Shown piece after piece: positions 10,550 to 20,982 of a stretch of DNA of 64,000 nucleotides. The translations under genes were made by a program, and so were the position numbers. Positions within the stretch are counted from its first letter, which is position 1, and every line of letters begins with the position of its first letter. This DNA comes from Hortaea werneckii (taxonomy: Eukaryota > Ascomycota > Dothideomycetes > Mycosphaerellales > Teratosphaeriaceae): contig JBAOKB010000174.1 of the NCBI GenBank assembly GCA_037044905.1, forward strand, positions 186,001 through 250,000, written 5' to 3'. Under the pieces are notes generated by a model. That model saw only the letters and a list, made by a program, of their open reading frames with translations. It searched no databases and was not told the DNA's origin.

Positions 10550-13500
10550 GATTAGTAAGTGGTTCCCATGTGTTTTCATTACTGGGATATCCTTTCCACT
10601 TGATGAGATATCGCTGACTCTTCTTGTCGTAGTCAACAATCCTCTCGACTTCGTACTCGTCGTCTTCTTGTTCCTAGTAATGGAACGTTGTTTGCAGCGT
10701 GGCGTTGGGGTGTGCGGGTTCCAACAGGGATATGTGGAATACTAGATGGATCTTGGCGTCTAGTGGAAGTTCAAGTCGGTAGCTGACTGCTCCTTTCTGT
10801 TCGGCAATCAAAAATGGTCCGACTTTGACATAATCCAGTTTCTTCGTTTTCCGCTTTGTTTTTAGGTTCTTCGTTAGAAGATATACCTTATCCCCCTTCT
10901 TAAGCTAAGGTGCCGTTTTTGATTCTTTAAATCGCTGCCTTTGGATTCGCTGTTGTGAATGTCGGATTGCATCCTTGGCAGTTTTGTGTGCCTTTTGCAA
11001 TTCTCCTGCCATAACTATGGCTCTGTCGGCTTTTACCGACGTCCTTGGTTCCATGAACAAATTGGGTGTTTTTCCATAATTAAGGAAAAATGGCGTCTGT
11101 TTCGTTGTTTCTGATGCATTATTGTTTAATGCTAGTTGTGCCATTAGTAGTAATGCGACCCAATTATCTTGTGCGTAGTTGACGTAGTGTCGTAAGTATG
11201 TTTCGAGTAACTAATTTGTCCTTTTAGTCTAACTATCTGTCTCTAGGTGGAACGCTGTCGATAGTTTATGTTTTATTCCAATTTGTCCCATGAGTGATTT
11301 CCAGAAATTTGATGTAAATAGCTTATCTCTGTCGGTAATAAAGCTTTCCGGAATTCCATAATGTCTAATTAGCCTATCTAGTACGAGGTATGCGAGTTCC
11401 ATGGCTGTTATTAATTCTTTGCATGGTGTGAAGTGCGCATATTTAGTCAAGGTATCTACCATAACAAGTACTAAATTATAGGTGACTCTTGTAGCTAGGT
11501 CCTTAGATGCTAGCAACTTCGTAATAAAGTCTATCGTAACTTCTCTCCATAGCGTGTCCGAGGGTTCTCGGAATTAGAGATTGCTATACTTCGCATGTCG
11601 TGATGCCTTGTTCTTTTGGCAACTATCGCATTGTTTAATGTAGTCGGTAACCTTTTTCCGCATCTGTAGGAAAGTAAAGTTCCGTCTAATTAAGTCGATT
11701 GTCCTCGTAATTCCTAGGTGTCCTGTGGTTTAGCTATTATAGTGGTCTTTGATACATTCGTGTTCCTTTTCCGGTGGAACTTGGTATTTCCTATGTTTAA
11801 TAGGGAATTCTTCTTGTTCATCTCGTAGAACCCGGAGTATGTGATTAAACTCCTGTGTGTTCGTAGTAAGGCTTCTATCCCTGTTAACTTTGAGCATTGC
11901 TTTCGAATTTTGCTCTTTGCCTTCCATGTAGTCGCTTCTTCTGCTTAGCGCATCTGCGCGCCCATTGTCTTTTCCTAGTGTATACTAGATATCGAACTTG
12001 TAGTGTCCGAGTAGCTCTAACCATCTATACTGTCGACGCGATAGATCCTTAGTAGTTGTGAAGTATTAAAGGTTCTTGTGGTCGGTGTATATCGTTAGTC
12101 CTATAGCTCCTTCGCAGTAAACTCTCTAGTGTCGCAATGCTACAACAATCGCTAACAGTTCTTTGTTATAGATCTTGTAGTTCTGTTCCGCTAGCGTCAT
12201 TTTCCTCGAATAATATGCTACTAGGTGTCTCTTGCTATTGTGTTCCTAAGTAAGGCAAGCACCTATCGCTAAATCGGATGCGTCGGTTTCGACTTGTACT
12301 AGTTTCTTTGTGTCGAACAGCATGAGTGTTAGTGATTGTATACATGCTGTCTTAAGCTGCTAGAATGCCTGTTCTTGCTTCTCTGTCCACACAAACTTGG
12401 TGTCTTTCTTCGTAAGACTCGTAAGTAGTATTGCAAGCTTAGAGTATCCTTCGACAAACTTTCGGTTGTAGTTCGCGAGTCCTAAGAAGGCTTAGATATC
12501 TTTGACTGTTCTCGGTGTCGGCCATTCCTCGATGGATTGTACTTTCTTCGGGTCCATCTTAATTCTAGTAGTGTTAATAATGAATCCTAGGAATTCGATT
12601 TCCTTCTTGTAGAATTTACATTTCTCGGGTGCGGTCTTGAAGTCCACTGTGCTAAGTCGTTCTAGCACTACTTGTACGTCTTTAGTATGTTGTTCTCGGC
12701 TTCCTCGGGTAAAGATCAAGATGTTATTAACGTATGCTATAACGGTAATGTCTAGTAAGTCTCGTAGTACATCGTTAACGAGCTGCTAACACGTTACTAG
12801 GGCATTCGTAAGTCCTATTAGCATAACTCGAAATTGATAGAGTCCGTAGCGTGTCCTAAAAGCTGTTTTCCATTCTTCCCCCTTAGCCATTCGTACTGCA
12901 TAGAATGCGTCTCGTAGATCGATTTTCGAGTACTAGTTTGCTCCGGTAAGTCGATCTTGCATTTCCTCGATGTTGGGTAGTAGATATCGATTTTTGACCG
13001 TGACTTCGTTAAGTCGTCGATAGTCGATTACTATTCGTAGTTTTCCTCCTTTCTTTGGAACGAACATTGCTAGTAAAGCGGCTAGCGATTGGGATTTCTC
13101 TATCTATCCTTTGTCGCTCTTTTCTTTTAGCTATCGTCGTTGCTCTTCGAGCTCTTTTTCGGATAACCTGTATAGTAGCCCCCATGGTAGATCTTTACTG
13201 GGCTAAAGTTGTATTCGGTAATCCCATGGTTAATGTCTAGGTAAGGCGGCTAATCCTTCCTCTTCCTAGAAGAGCGGTTTCCATTTCTTAAACTCTTTAG
13301 GGATCTCTAGAGGTGCGTTAGTTCTCCCTTTATCTCTTACCTTGTAACCTAACTAGGCTAGCTTAGTGTCTGTGGAGACTATCTCCTTGCCTGTTCTGTC
13401 GGAGTATGTTATCGGTTAACGTTCTAATTCGCAGAACTGTCTTTCCTCATCTACTATCGCACGCTGTCGATGCATAGGGTAGATGTCGGTAGCGCAACCG

Positions 13501-14300
13501 CATCGCTTAAACTTAAGTACTCTTTTCCTCTAATCTATTAGAGGGTTGTGCTTTTCTAACCAAGGTGTCCCTATTACGATGTCGTAACTAGCCATGTTAA
13601 CGATATCCAGGCTAACAATCTCGTGGTGCTGTTGGATAGCTAGGACTAGCGGCATTGTTTCGCTGTCTACTTCGGATAGGGATGATCCATCTGCGACCAT
13701 TAATTCGTATCCGCCGTCTTTCTTTCGTCGGGTAGCGATCCCGTTTCGCTAGACAAAGCTAGTCGATATAAAGTTTCCGCTAGCTCCGGAATCGATTATA
13801 GCTTGTGTTGTGTGTCTATTAACAATGCATTTAGTACGGAATACCGGTGCTGCTAATGCTGTGGGAGCTTCGATAATGTTTACTTCCTAGCGACTACTCC
13901 TGTCGGCAGGGATCCTTCGTTTTTTAAATAGTATCCTAGTAAGTTGGCGTCTTCGAGACAGACTTCCTAGTTAAGGGGTCCGCCTTTGGGTCCTAGGATA
14001 ACCTTTCCTTGTGTCATTGATACTTTAACTCGTCCTTTAACAGTGGCTTTAATATGCCCTAGTATTATGTTTCTCTATATTGGTAGTTGCATTGGTAGTC
14101 CTATAGGTTTCAATTCCCATTGTCTTGTGGACTTAGTTAACTTGTGTCGCATTGCCTCTAACGATATGAGGTCTTCTTAATAAGCTTCCTAGATTCGATG
14201 TAGCTCGTGTAGTCGTGCCTTAATAATCTGGATTCGTTCCCTAACGCTTCTAGGAATGTGGATTCTATCGGGCGTAACGTAACTTCCATCCGGTTAGAAT
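10506..14300 (-). pseudogene. Gypsy pol: protease, RT, RNase H, integrase, chromodomain
   Basis: Read through stops, in order on the minus strand. Aspartic protease with IDSGASGNF near 13780. Reverse transcriptase with KLRIVIDYRRLNE near 13030 and an active site reading YVNNIL near 12720-12738, where an Asp is expected. RNase H with VETDASDLAIG near 12270-12300. Integrase zinc-finger end CDSCQKNKASRH near 11600-11630. Integrase core with VDTLTKYAHFTP near 11440 and ITDRDKLFTSNFW near 11310-11340. Chromodomain EYEVERIVDYDKK then LIKWKGYPSNENTWEP near 10562-10660. The stop is near 10506. The stops and the RT Asp-to-Asn change are transitions of RIP type, so it cannot move by itself. Confidence 0.88.
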
Positions 14301-15900
14301 GTGCTTCCAATTGGTAGTCGCTCTTGCACGTATGCTGCTGCATCATAGTCGATGTTAACGAGTCGATAGTTCCAGAACATTGCTCTAATTCGATTGAGCA
14401 TGTTGTCGAATTCGATCGGGTAGAGTCGTCGTTTCCCTTAAATCTTGGGGAATACAGTTTCAAGTTAATGCATAATGAAGATCATTATCCTTTTAATGGG
14501 TTTAGATCCTTAAATAGTGAATGTCAATATTTTAAGGTCGTCTAGTTCTTCATCGTCTGTATATTCTTCCTCCAATAAACTATCGTCCTACGCTGCTACT
14601 GTCTGCGCAATCATTTGCAGTTGTTCCCGGTTCGGTCCCGTAAGTTCTAGTTTAGGATCGTTGGTTAGTGGAGATTCTTCTTCCTCTAGCAGTTCTTCTT
14701 CCTGCTCGGGGGGTGTGTTTTCTTACAGAGTTGCGTCCTCCCAATTAAATAGTGGTAGAGACCTTCCTCTCCGGGAATTTCCTAAGTCTCTCATCTGCTG
14801 TAGTGGCTAGCCTCGTATCATTACGTTAAATTCCATCCTAGCCTTGCGTAGCTTCTTGGGATAGTGACCACTTGCTAGCTTGTCTAACTTATGGGTTTTA
14901 TAGTAGTCGTCGTAACAACCCGTCCAATACATAGCCTTATGGTCTAGTTCCGTCTTTGGTTCCTTAACGAGTTTTGATACATCGTAGGCGCCTCGTCCAT
15001 CGTTTGCTTCGTCGATGGGTTCCTTTACTAGCATTATGTTGAGCTGCTCCTATGGTCGCACCTTTCGTCCGCGGCAGTCTCGTGCGTAATGCCCTATCTT
15101 GTGGCAGTTGTAGCACTCTGGTCCTTCGCGTTTCTTTCCTCTGTTGCTGTTTCCTTAGAACTTCCCTTTACCCTTGGCTCCGCGCATGCTTCTTCCTTTT
15201 GGCTTGCGTTGGATAATATCCAATTCCATGGCATTAGGATCGCGACGAGACCCTCCAGTCCAGCTAGTAGAGTTGTAGCTAGATCGTCCGCGATACTATC
15301 CATTGTGGCGTTTTTCCATCTTCCTCTCGTAGAGCCTATTATTAATTTCGATAGCATCCTAAATCATTAGTTCGAGAGTGTCGTGAGATGCTCCTAAGCG
15401 CATAAGTTCATCCTTGACGTCGTCCTTAAGTCTAGTGTAATACATAGTGAGTAAGGCTTAGTTATCCTACCTAGTTTTGCCTAAATACTCCCTAAACTTG
15501 GCGGTGTATTGCGAAGTAGACGTCTTCTATTTCAAGTGTTAGATAACTTGGATAGCGACTTGTTTTTCGTTACTTAACCCATAAATATTTCGAATGGCTT
15601 TAACATAATTGTCCCAGCTGTTGAAGATTCCTTCGGTGTCGATGTTCTGGTGCAAGACTTCGTGCAACCTAGGTCGAATCCATTGTTGGACTTGTCCCCT
15701 AAGGTAAGAGGATGCAAGTAAGGTCTTCTTGGGATCCTGGGTAATGTTTTCGAAACGAAAGTAAAGTGCCATTTGGTTTAGCCAATCGTCGAGCTTCGAT
15801 CGATCGCTATAGTAGTAGTCCGGTTTGGCGACTTTAATATTGTTGTCGTTGGTACGCTACTAAACGCTAGTGTCTCGGTTCTCGGATGGAGCTATTGTTG
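14300..15900 (-). pseudogene. Gypsy gag with CCHC zinc knuckle
   Basis: Capsid-like segment at 15539-15772 (SSYLRGQVQQWIRPRLHEVL, then NSWDNYVKAIRNIYG). A CX2CX4HX4C zinc knuckle lies at 15074-15115 (CYNCHKIGHYARDC). Stops break the frame in several places. The start and the gag/pol border are not resolved. Confidence 0.8.
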
Positions 15901-15934
15901 TCTAAGGTACAAAGTTCCTTGAGGGTGTTTAAAG

Positions 15935-16386
15935 TGTTGCGACCCTACGAAGTAGTGTCACGGGTTTAGAGCTCTTTGGAACAAATGTGTCAAGACAACT
16001 AGGTTGTGGGATAACTAATTGTGACAAGGCTGTTGGTTCTCTACCTAACAGTCGGATTGCAACATAAGTTGAACACACGAACTCCTAACGAGAAACGTGC
16101 CTAGTTATATACATAAGAGGTTCGTGTCTTCACGCGAGCATGGTGAGCATTTCTCGTCTTGCTCGCTAGCGTCCCCTCCTTTGAGGCGAGCATGGTGAGC
16201 ATTTCTCGTCTTGCTCGCTAGCGTCCCCTCCTTTGAGGCGAGCATGGTGAGCATTTCTCGTCTTGCTCACTCACGTGACCTTCGGTTCGTGATTCTTCTG
16301 GAGATGGCTCCGTTTAGCCATGTCCATCCCGTTAGCGTCCGTCTTATCTTGTCTAATCGCTCCGTCTGTCTCACGTGTTCGTAACA
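15935..16386 (-). repeat. LTR (5' LTR of the Gypsy element), 452 bp
   Basis: Same ends as the left LTR, with three copies of the 52-bp unit (about 16135-16285). It would contain the promoter of the element, reading towards lower coordinates. Confidence 0.93.
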
Positions 16387-16391
16387 CTAGA
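16387..16391. repeat. Target site duplication CTAGA, right copy
   Basis: Exact repeat of 9579-9583. Confidence 0.9.
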
Positions 16392-16580
16392 GTATTTACT
16401 ACCTTATTTACTAGATCTAAATCTAATCGAAACGACCTTCTATATACTAAAGGCGTAGATTTAGCGGCACTTCGAGTAGTAGGAGTCTTTCGGAGGGTTC
16501 TATAAGTTCCTTAAGGCCGGTATCCGAGAGTTTAAAGGCTATAACTATAGGCTATACTATATTAGTAGTAGGTATATATA
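16387..16580 (+). pseudogene. Tc1/mariner transposase, C-terminal part
   Basis: Continues the frame of 8819-9583 once the Gypsy element and one CTAGA are removed: LEYLLPYLLDLNLIETTF. The family pattern here is Y-L-P-P-Y-S-P-D-x-N-P-I-E, so Pro and Ser have become Leu (CCA to CTA, TCA to TTA). The third catalytic Asp is in this piece. Downstream a short helical tail (FLKAGIREFKGYN) fades near 16580. Confidence 0.75.
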
Positions 16581-18954
16581 GAGTACGTCGTAGCAAGGAG
16601 GTACTTAGCTTACCGAGTAGGCGTTATTTGTAGTCGCTATAACTAGTCTTCTACTAGGTAGATTCCGGCGGAGTTAGTCCTAAAATGTTTAGCGTACTTT
16701 ATAGAATCGATCCTAATGTCGTGTATAATTTATAGAGTATAATGTTGTTGTAGCGCTACTATCGAAAGTGTGTTAGTCGTAAGAAGCTAAGCACGGCAGC
16801 GCTAGCTTTATAGGCTAGATCTAAGTTATGTGTAAAAGCTTATCTATAGTATAGCCCTACTTTACGACTCGAAGCTTAATTTAATTAGACAAATTTTAAT
16901 AACTTAGCTCGGCCCGCGGAAGGGCTACTCGAAAGCATGCTCGGAGGTAGCTAAAAGCTCCGACTAACTATAACTAGAGCAGAGCGTTACGACCTTACAA
17001 AAAGTAGTAAACGATAATATACAACAAAATGGCCTAGAAAAATATAATAAAATTAGGGCTAATAGAACGACAACTACGGATTAATGTGCTGTTCTCGGAT
17101 TAAAAAAAGAAAAAGTGTGTATAAAGATATACAATTTTAAAGTTAAAGCTAATGTAAATACTAACTCGGCCCTAAGCATACCGAAACCTCTAACCCTTAT
17201 ACTAATAGCAACACCTCTTATTTACTATTATTATTAGTATAAGGCAGCGAGCTACTAGATCTAGGCTTTCCTCTTCGAATCTACTTCCTTAGAGCCTGCT
17301 ATATATAGCCAAAAAAACCGACTAGTAGCTTTAGATGCCTCTAAAGCTCGAGATCGATACCTATAAGGCCCTCTATATTAAACCCTTTTTTATCGACTAG
17401 TCGATAGTTAATTTACTAGATCTTATACTACTCTATCTTACTATTATTCTGCGGTCGATTATAAAACTATTCGAAGAAGGTGTAGATACTAGCTAAACTC
17501 GTCGGTACCTTAGTCTACTACGAAGAAGGCGGCTTACTACTATCCTTATCTACCGGATCTACTACTTTTTAAGCTAGTTAGCCTCCTATTAACGAAGATA
17601 AGTTAGAGTCCCTAAACACTTAATAGAGGTTAAATAGTAAGTGATTATTCGGCTACTAATAAACTAGTAGGACTAGATTCGTATGCCTCTTTGCGTTTAA
17701 CCGCTCTCTTAACTTTACAAGTAGATAAAACACTATAGTACTTGGCTTTTCGAGACTACATCTATCGCTACTAGCCTCCTAGTCCTTTGTCTATTGCTTA
17801 ACAATCTTATTATTTAATAGATAGTAGTTATCGAAGGTGTTTACTAAGCGCTAGTAGCACTAGCCTCGAGTACTACTAGATTAAAAGTTGCGGCAAGCTT
17901 AAGTTTAATAAGGCTACCTTTCTCGAAGTATTATCCCTCTACGAGCTAGCGTATACCTATCCTCTTCGAGCTAATCTACCTCTTAATCTATACTAAGCTC
18001 TTAACGCTACGTTGTAGTAGGTATAGGCAATCGACAACTCTACTAGCTTAAGTAGCTACGCTACAAAGTACTTAGCCTCTTAGGCGGCTCGACTAGAGTA
18101 ATCCTATTAAAGTAATATACTAGTAGCAGGTTATACTATTTAACACCTCGCTACTTTTACTACTTTAGTACGTACGACCGCACTACCTCTCTATATTTAC
18201 TAGCGCTATCTACGTCGGTCTTTAAGTACTAGATCCTTAGTAGGCTCTCGCTACTAAGCTCGATTGTAGTACGTACTATATTAAGCTCGACTAGTACGCT
18301 CGGAACAGCTTTTATAAAACTATAGCTATATAGATCCTCTAATCTACTATAGTTACTAAGCTGCTTATAGCTCTTAGTACTCGACTTAATACGAGCTTTA
18401 AGCCGAGTAGCTAGCTAGATCCTTTGTAACCTTGTATCTTTAGGCTCTTTAGGCTTAGGCTCTTTAGGCTTAACAAATAACCCTCTATCTAGTATAGGAT
18501 CCGGAACACGCTCTAGTCTACCTTCTTTAGTGCTAGCTTTAGCTTAAGTACTAGCTTTAGTACTAGCTTTACGATTTAGTCGACGCTAGCGCTAAGCGCT
18601 GCGGCGCTTTAGCTTGCGCTTTAGCTTGCGCGTTAGCTACTATAATAGCGAGGCTAATAATAAACGAGCTCGTAATACATCCTGCTGTCGATTTAACCGA
18701 GGGCGCTTTGCTAAAGATGCTAGTGTTAGTAGAGGTAGTTGCGAAGCCTCTACTACCCTTAAAGAGGCTCTGCGAGGGCGCTTACTACGTCGATTTATTA
18801 CTAAAGCTACTAACTACTAACAATACCTTAATAGATCGACTGCGCGGCCTTAAAACTGCCTCTTATAGATAGTAAATACTAATATAAAGGCTAATGTACG
18901 CGTACAACGCGTCAAGTCCGTGGTACACGCCAACTTCAGTGGTGGTGCGGACCT
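16581..18954. repeat. RIP-degraded repetitive tract, origin unresolved
   Basis: 2.4 kb with almost no CA or TG and very many TA steps, like the transposase part. It includes short repeats such as CTTTAGGCTCTTTAGG near 18440-18475 and GCTTTAGTACTAGCTTTA near 18530-18570. No coding frame is recognisable through the stops. It lies within the outer inverted repeats, so it is either the rest of that element or another insertion inside it. Confidence 0.55.
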
Positions 18955-18980
18955 TCGGAGGTGCGACAGTATTAATTTTA
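18955..18980 (-). repeat. Right terminal inverted repeat of outer DNA transposon
   Basis: Inverted partner of 8620-8645 (24/26). About 12 bp beyond it the DUF6594 frame resumes. Confidence 0.75.
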
Positions 18981-19573
18981 AGAGTAGTATTGGAGCGTCA
19001 GATCTTGGTTTGCAAATCATGCTCCCCTGGTCCACGGCGAAGTTCAATACTTGAAGCACAGAGAAGATATCATTACGCTGAGGCCAGGTCGTGAATGCGC
19101 CGGATTCGATGGCTTTGTCGAGCGCATGTTACATGTGCTAGATGCGGGCCTTTGCAGGCTTGGGTGTCCCATTATCCGCGTAAGTTCAATGCGAAGCTTT
19201 CTCATGCCGGGCTGACCAGAGGCAGAAACTCTTCATTACACAAGAACTGCAGGAGAAGACCACAGACGCCAGGCTGCAGTTTTATGCCCCTGCGCGGGTC
19301 GACAAGCTCGTCGGTTTCATCATTACAGGCGTGATCTTCATGCTTCTGATTTTGCCGGTGGTCGCTCTGTATGAGCTGTCAAACGTAGGGCGGAGGGAGT
19401 CCCCATTTGAGGCCATTGGGATACTGATCATCTTCACGTTGCTGTTCGCGGCTGCGATGTCTGCGTTAACAAAAGCGACGCGGCAAGAGCTTTTTGCAGC
19501 ATCGGCGGCCTACTGTGCGGTGCTTGTAGTGTTCATCAGTAACTTTAGTACGCAGGCGGTGACCCTGGTCTAG
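18981..19573 (+). pseudogene. DUF6594 gene, 3' half (split by transposons)
   Basis: The frame resumes at 18990 with YWSVRSWFANHAPLVHGEVQ, then EDIITLRPGRECAGFDGFVE, typical mid-domain DUF6594 sequence. A short intron follows (from 19180, GTAAGT, to about 19219-19225). The last exon gives ELQEKTTDARLQFYAPARVD and two membrane helices (GFIITGVIFMLLILPVVALY; GILIIFTLLFAAAMSALTKA), ending NFSTQAVTLV at 19573. Together with 7827-8619 this is one gene. The piece alone has no start codon in a good context. Confidence 0.8.
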
Positions 19574-20982
19574 GTCGTTGGCGGGCTGGGGTCAAGCAAG
19601 ACGGCAGAATCGTCTCTTGAGGCCGTCGGCGAGCAGGCTATAGGTCTCTGTGCTTAGAATAAGAAGGGCGAAAGATTTGTTGGTGTAATCGTTTGGCAAC
19701 ACGCCCTTGAATCGTTGATGAATGATGGTAGTTTCAATATCTACCATTGTGGCCGATGTCGGACATGACGATTTCCCACAATTCAAGCCGTCTGTCCCCT
19801 CTTGAGTCTTTCCGTAACCAAAATCCAACACTCTAGGACGAGTGACAAGAATTGTAAAGAAGTTTTCGGCAATCTGGTATTCGTCCTAAGTTCAAAGCTT
19901 GCTTGCTCGGATGGATACGTCCAGCAGCGACGCAGTTCGCTGATATTGAAGACGCTTGGGCTCACCTTGCCTTGAACGACTGGTATTCAACGAGATGTCG
20001 CGCGACCAGTGCTGATGCGGTCCACAACCAGATTGTTTATTTTGATAAGCCCGCCACCAGATATCCACGGCATTTCAAAGTCGGGGAAGATACTTCGTTA
20101 GACCATCAGCGTGAAGACAGTCTGGTGAATCGATGCATGGGCTGACTAGCATGCAGAAATTGGTAAGATAGTTCGCGTTGATCTTTAGACACACCAGAAT
20201 CGCCAGGGACTTCGGGGCCTGAGTGCTGAGCGGACCAATGTGGCAGGGCGAATGCTTCCTCGTCTGATGAACGGTGCACTTCATCAGCATATGTTGAAGA
20301 TGTGGAAAATCCAGATACCTTCGAGGCGACCTTGGACAACATTCTTATTTGATCGAAGAACAAAGAATGGCTGGTGCCTTTAGCAAGAGCTTGTGTTCGA
20401 CTTCATTTCTGGTTGATGCTTGGAGCTTCCGGACTTGTGGTCGCCGTCCGCAGTACGATGCCATCCTGGTGGACTCCTATATCTGCTCTCGCAACTTGAA
20501 GGGCCGACTTCGCCTCCTTTGTTCGTTTCCCTCGCGGTCGTCGATCGACAAGTCCGATTACTAGTGTGTCGTGTCATGCACTCACTCCCACATGGGAGTC
20601 ATTGAACAACGCATGCTGCACATGTTCCATCTGAAGTGGTTGAGTGGGTGCGTTGAAACCATGCGCATCAGCTGATGAATCCAACAAAAGTTGAAGAACG
20701 TCGCACTCAAAGGTTCTTGTACCCTTTTCACTCCATGCATCCGGGATCAATTGGAAGTGATATCAGTCTTGCGTCAGGGTCTGGACCAGACACCCGTGAG
20801 GAAGGAGCGGCCTGTCGTGGTTGCCATAGGCCCGCAAGCTTGGGCGCTTGCTTTTCTGCCTTGTGTACCTCACCCTGTGTTGGTCTTCAACATCGCATCA
20901 ACGGCGATTCTTACATCTACACCCGCAACCTTTTTCGTCCTGCTTGCTCGGTATTTGATTCAAAGACATTGCAAGGACGAAG
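19574..20982. other. Intergenic, 1.4 kb, no supported gene
   Basis: Several 60-100-codon ORFs on both strands, none with a recognisable domain. Base composition is ordinary, without the CA/TG depletion seen left of 18955. The last 300 bp should be the promoter and leader of the next gene. Confidence 0.5.

Larger units (their letters stand above)
9584..16386 (-). mobile_element. Chromodomain Ty3/Gypsy LTR retrotransposon, 6.8 kb, RIP-mutated
   Basis: Complete but inactive element on the minus strand: 5' LTR 15935-16386, gag, pol (PR-RT-RNaseH-IN-chromodomain), an extra ORF on the opposite strand, a polypurine tract and the 3' LTR 9584-9983. A perfect CTAGA duplication flanks it. The chromodomain at the integrase end places it among chromoviruses. 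Many CAG/CAA codons have become TAG/TAA, so no long ORF survives. I could not identify a convincing tRNA primer-binding site next to the 5' LTR. Confidence 0.92.
8620..18980 (+). mobile_element. Tc1/mariner-like DNA transposon, RIP-degraded, host of a nested Gypsy
   Basis: Outer element bounded by 26-bp inverted repeats at 8620-8645 and 18955-18980. It contains a Tc1/mariner (DDE_3-type) transposase split by the Gypsy element at 9584-16386. Removing the Gypsy and one copy of its target duplication leaves about 3.55 kb. This is long for a simple Tc1 element, so the 16.6-18.9 kb part may include another insertion. The sequence is nearly free of CA/TG dinucleotides and full of TA, as expected after RIP. 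It interrupts the DUF6594 gene; the flanks share TAT next to the element (left GACTAT, right TATTGG). Confidence 0.65.

Noticed and set aside
15900..15934. tRNA primer-binding site beside the 5' LTR
   Set aside because: The sequence next to the LTR did not match any tRNA 3' end I could recall with confidence.
9790..16285. CRISPR-like or minisatellite locus
   Set aside because: The repeats are adjacent without spacers and lie only inside the LTRs.
19592..20363. Minus-strand gene after the DUF6594 fragment
   Set aside because: Open stretches of 60-85 codons could not be joined by good splice sites and match no family I know.
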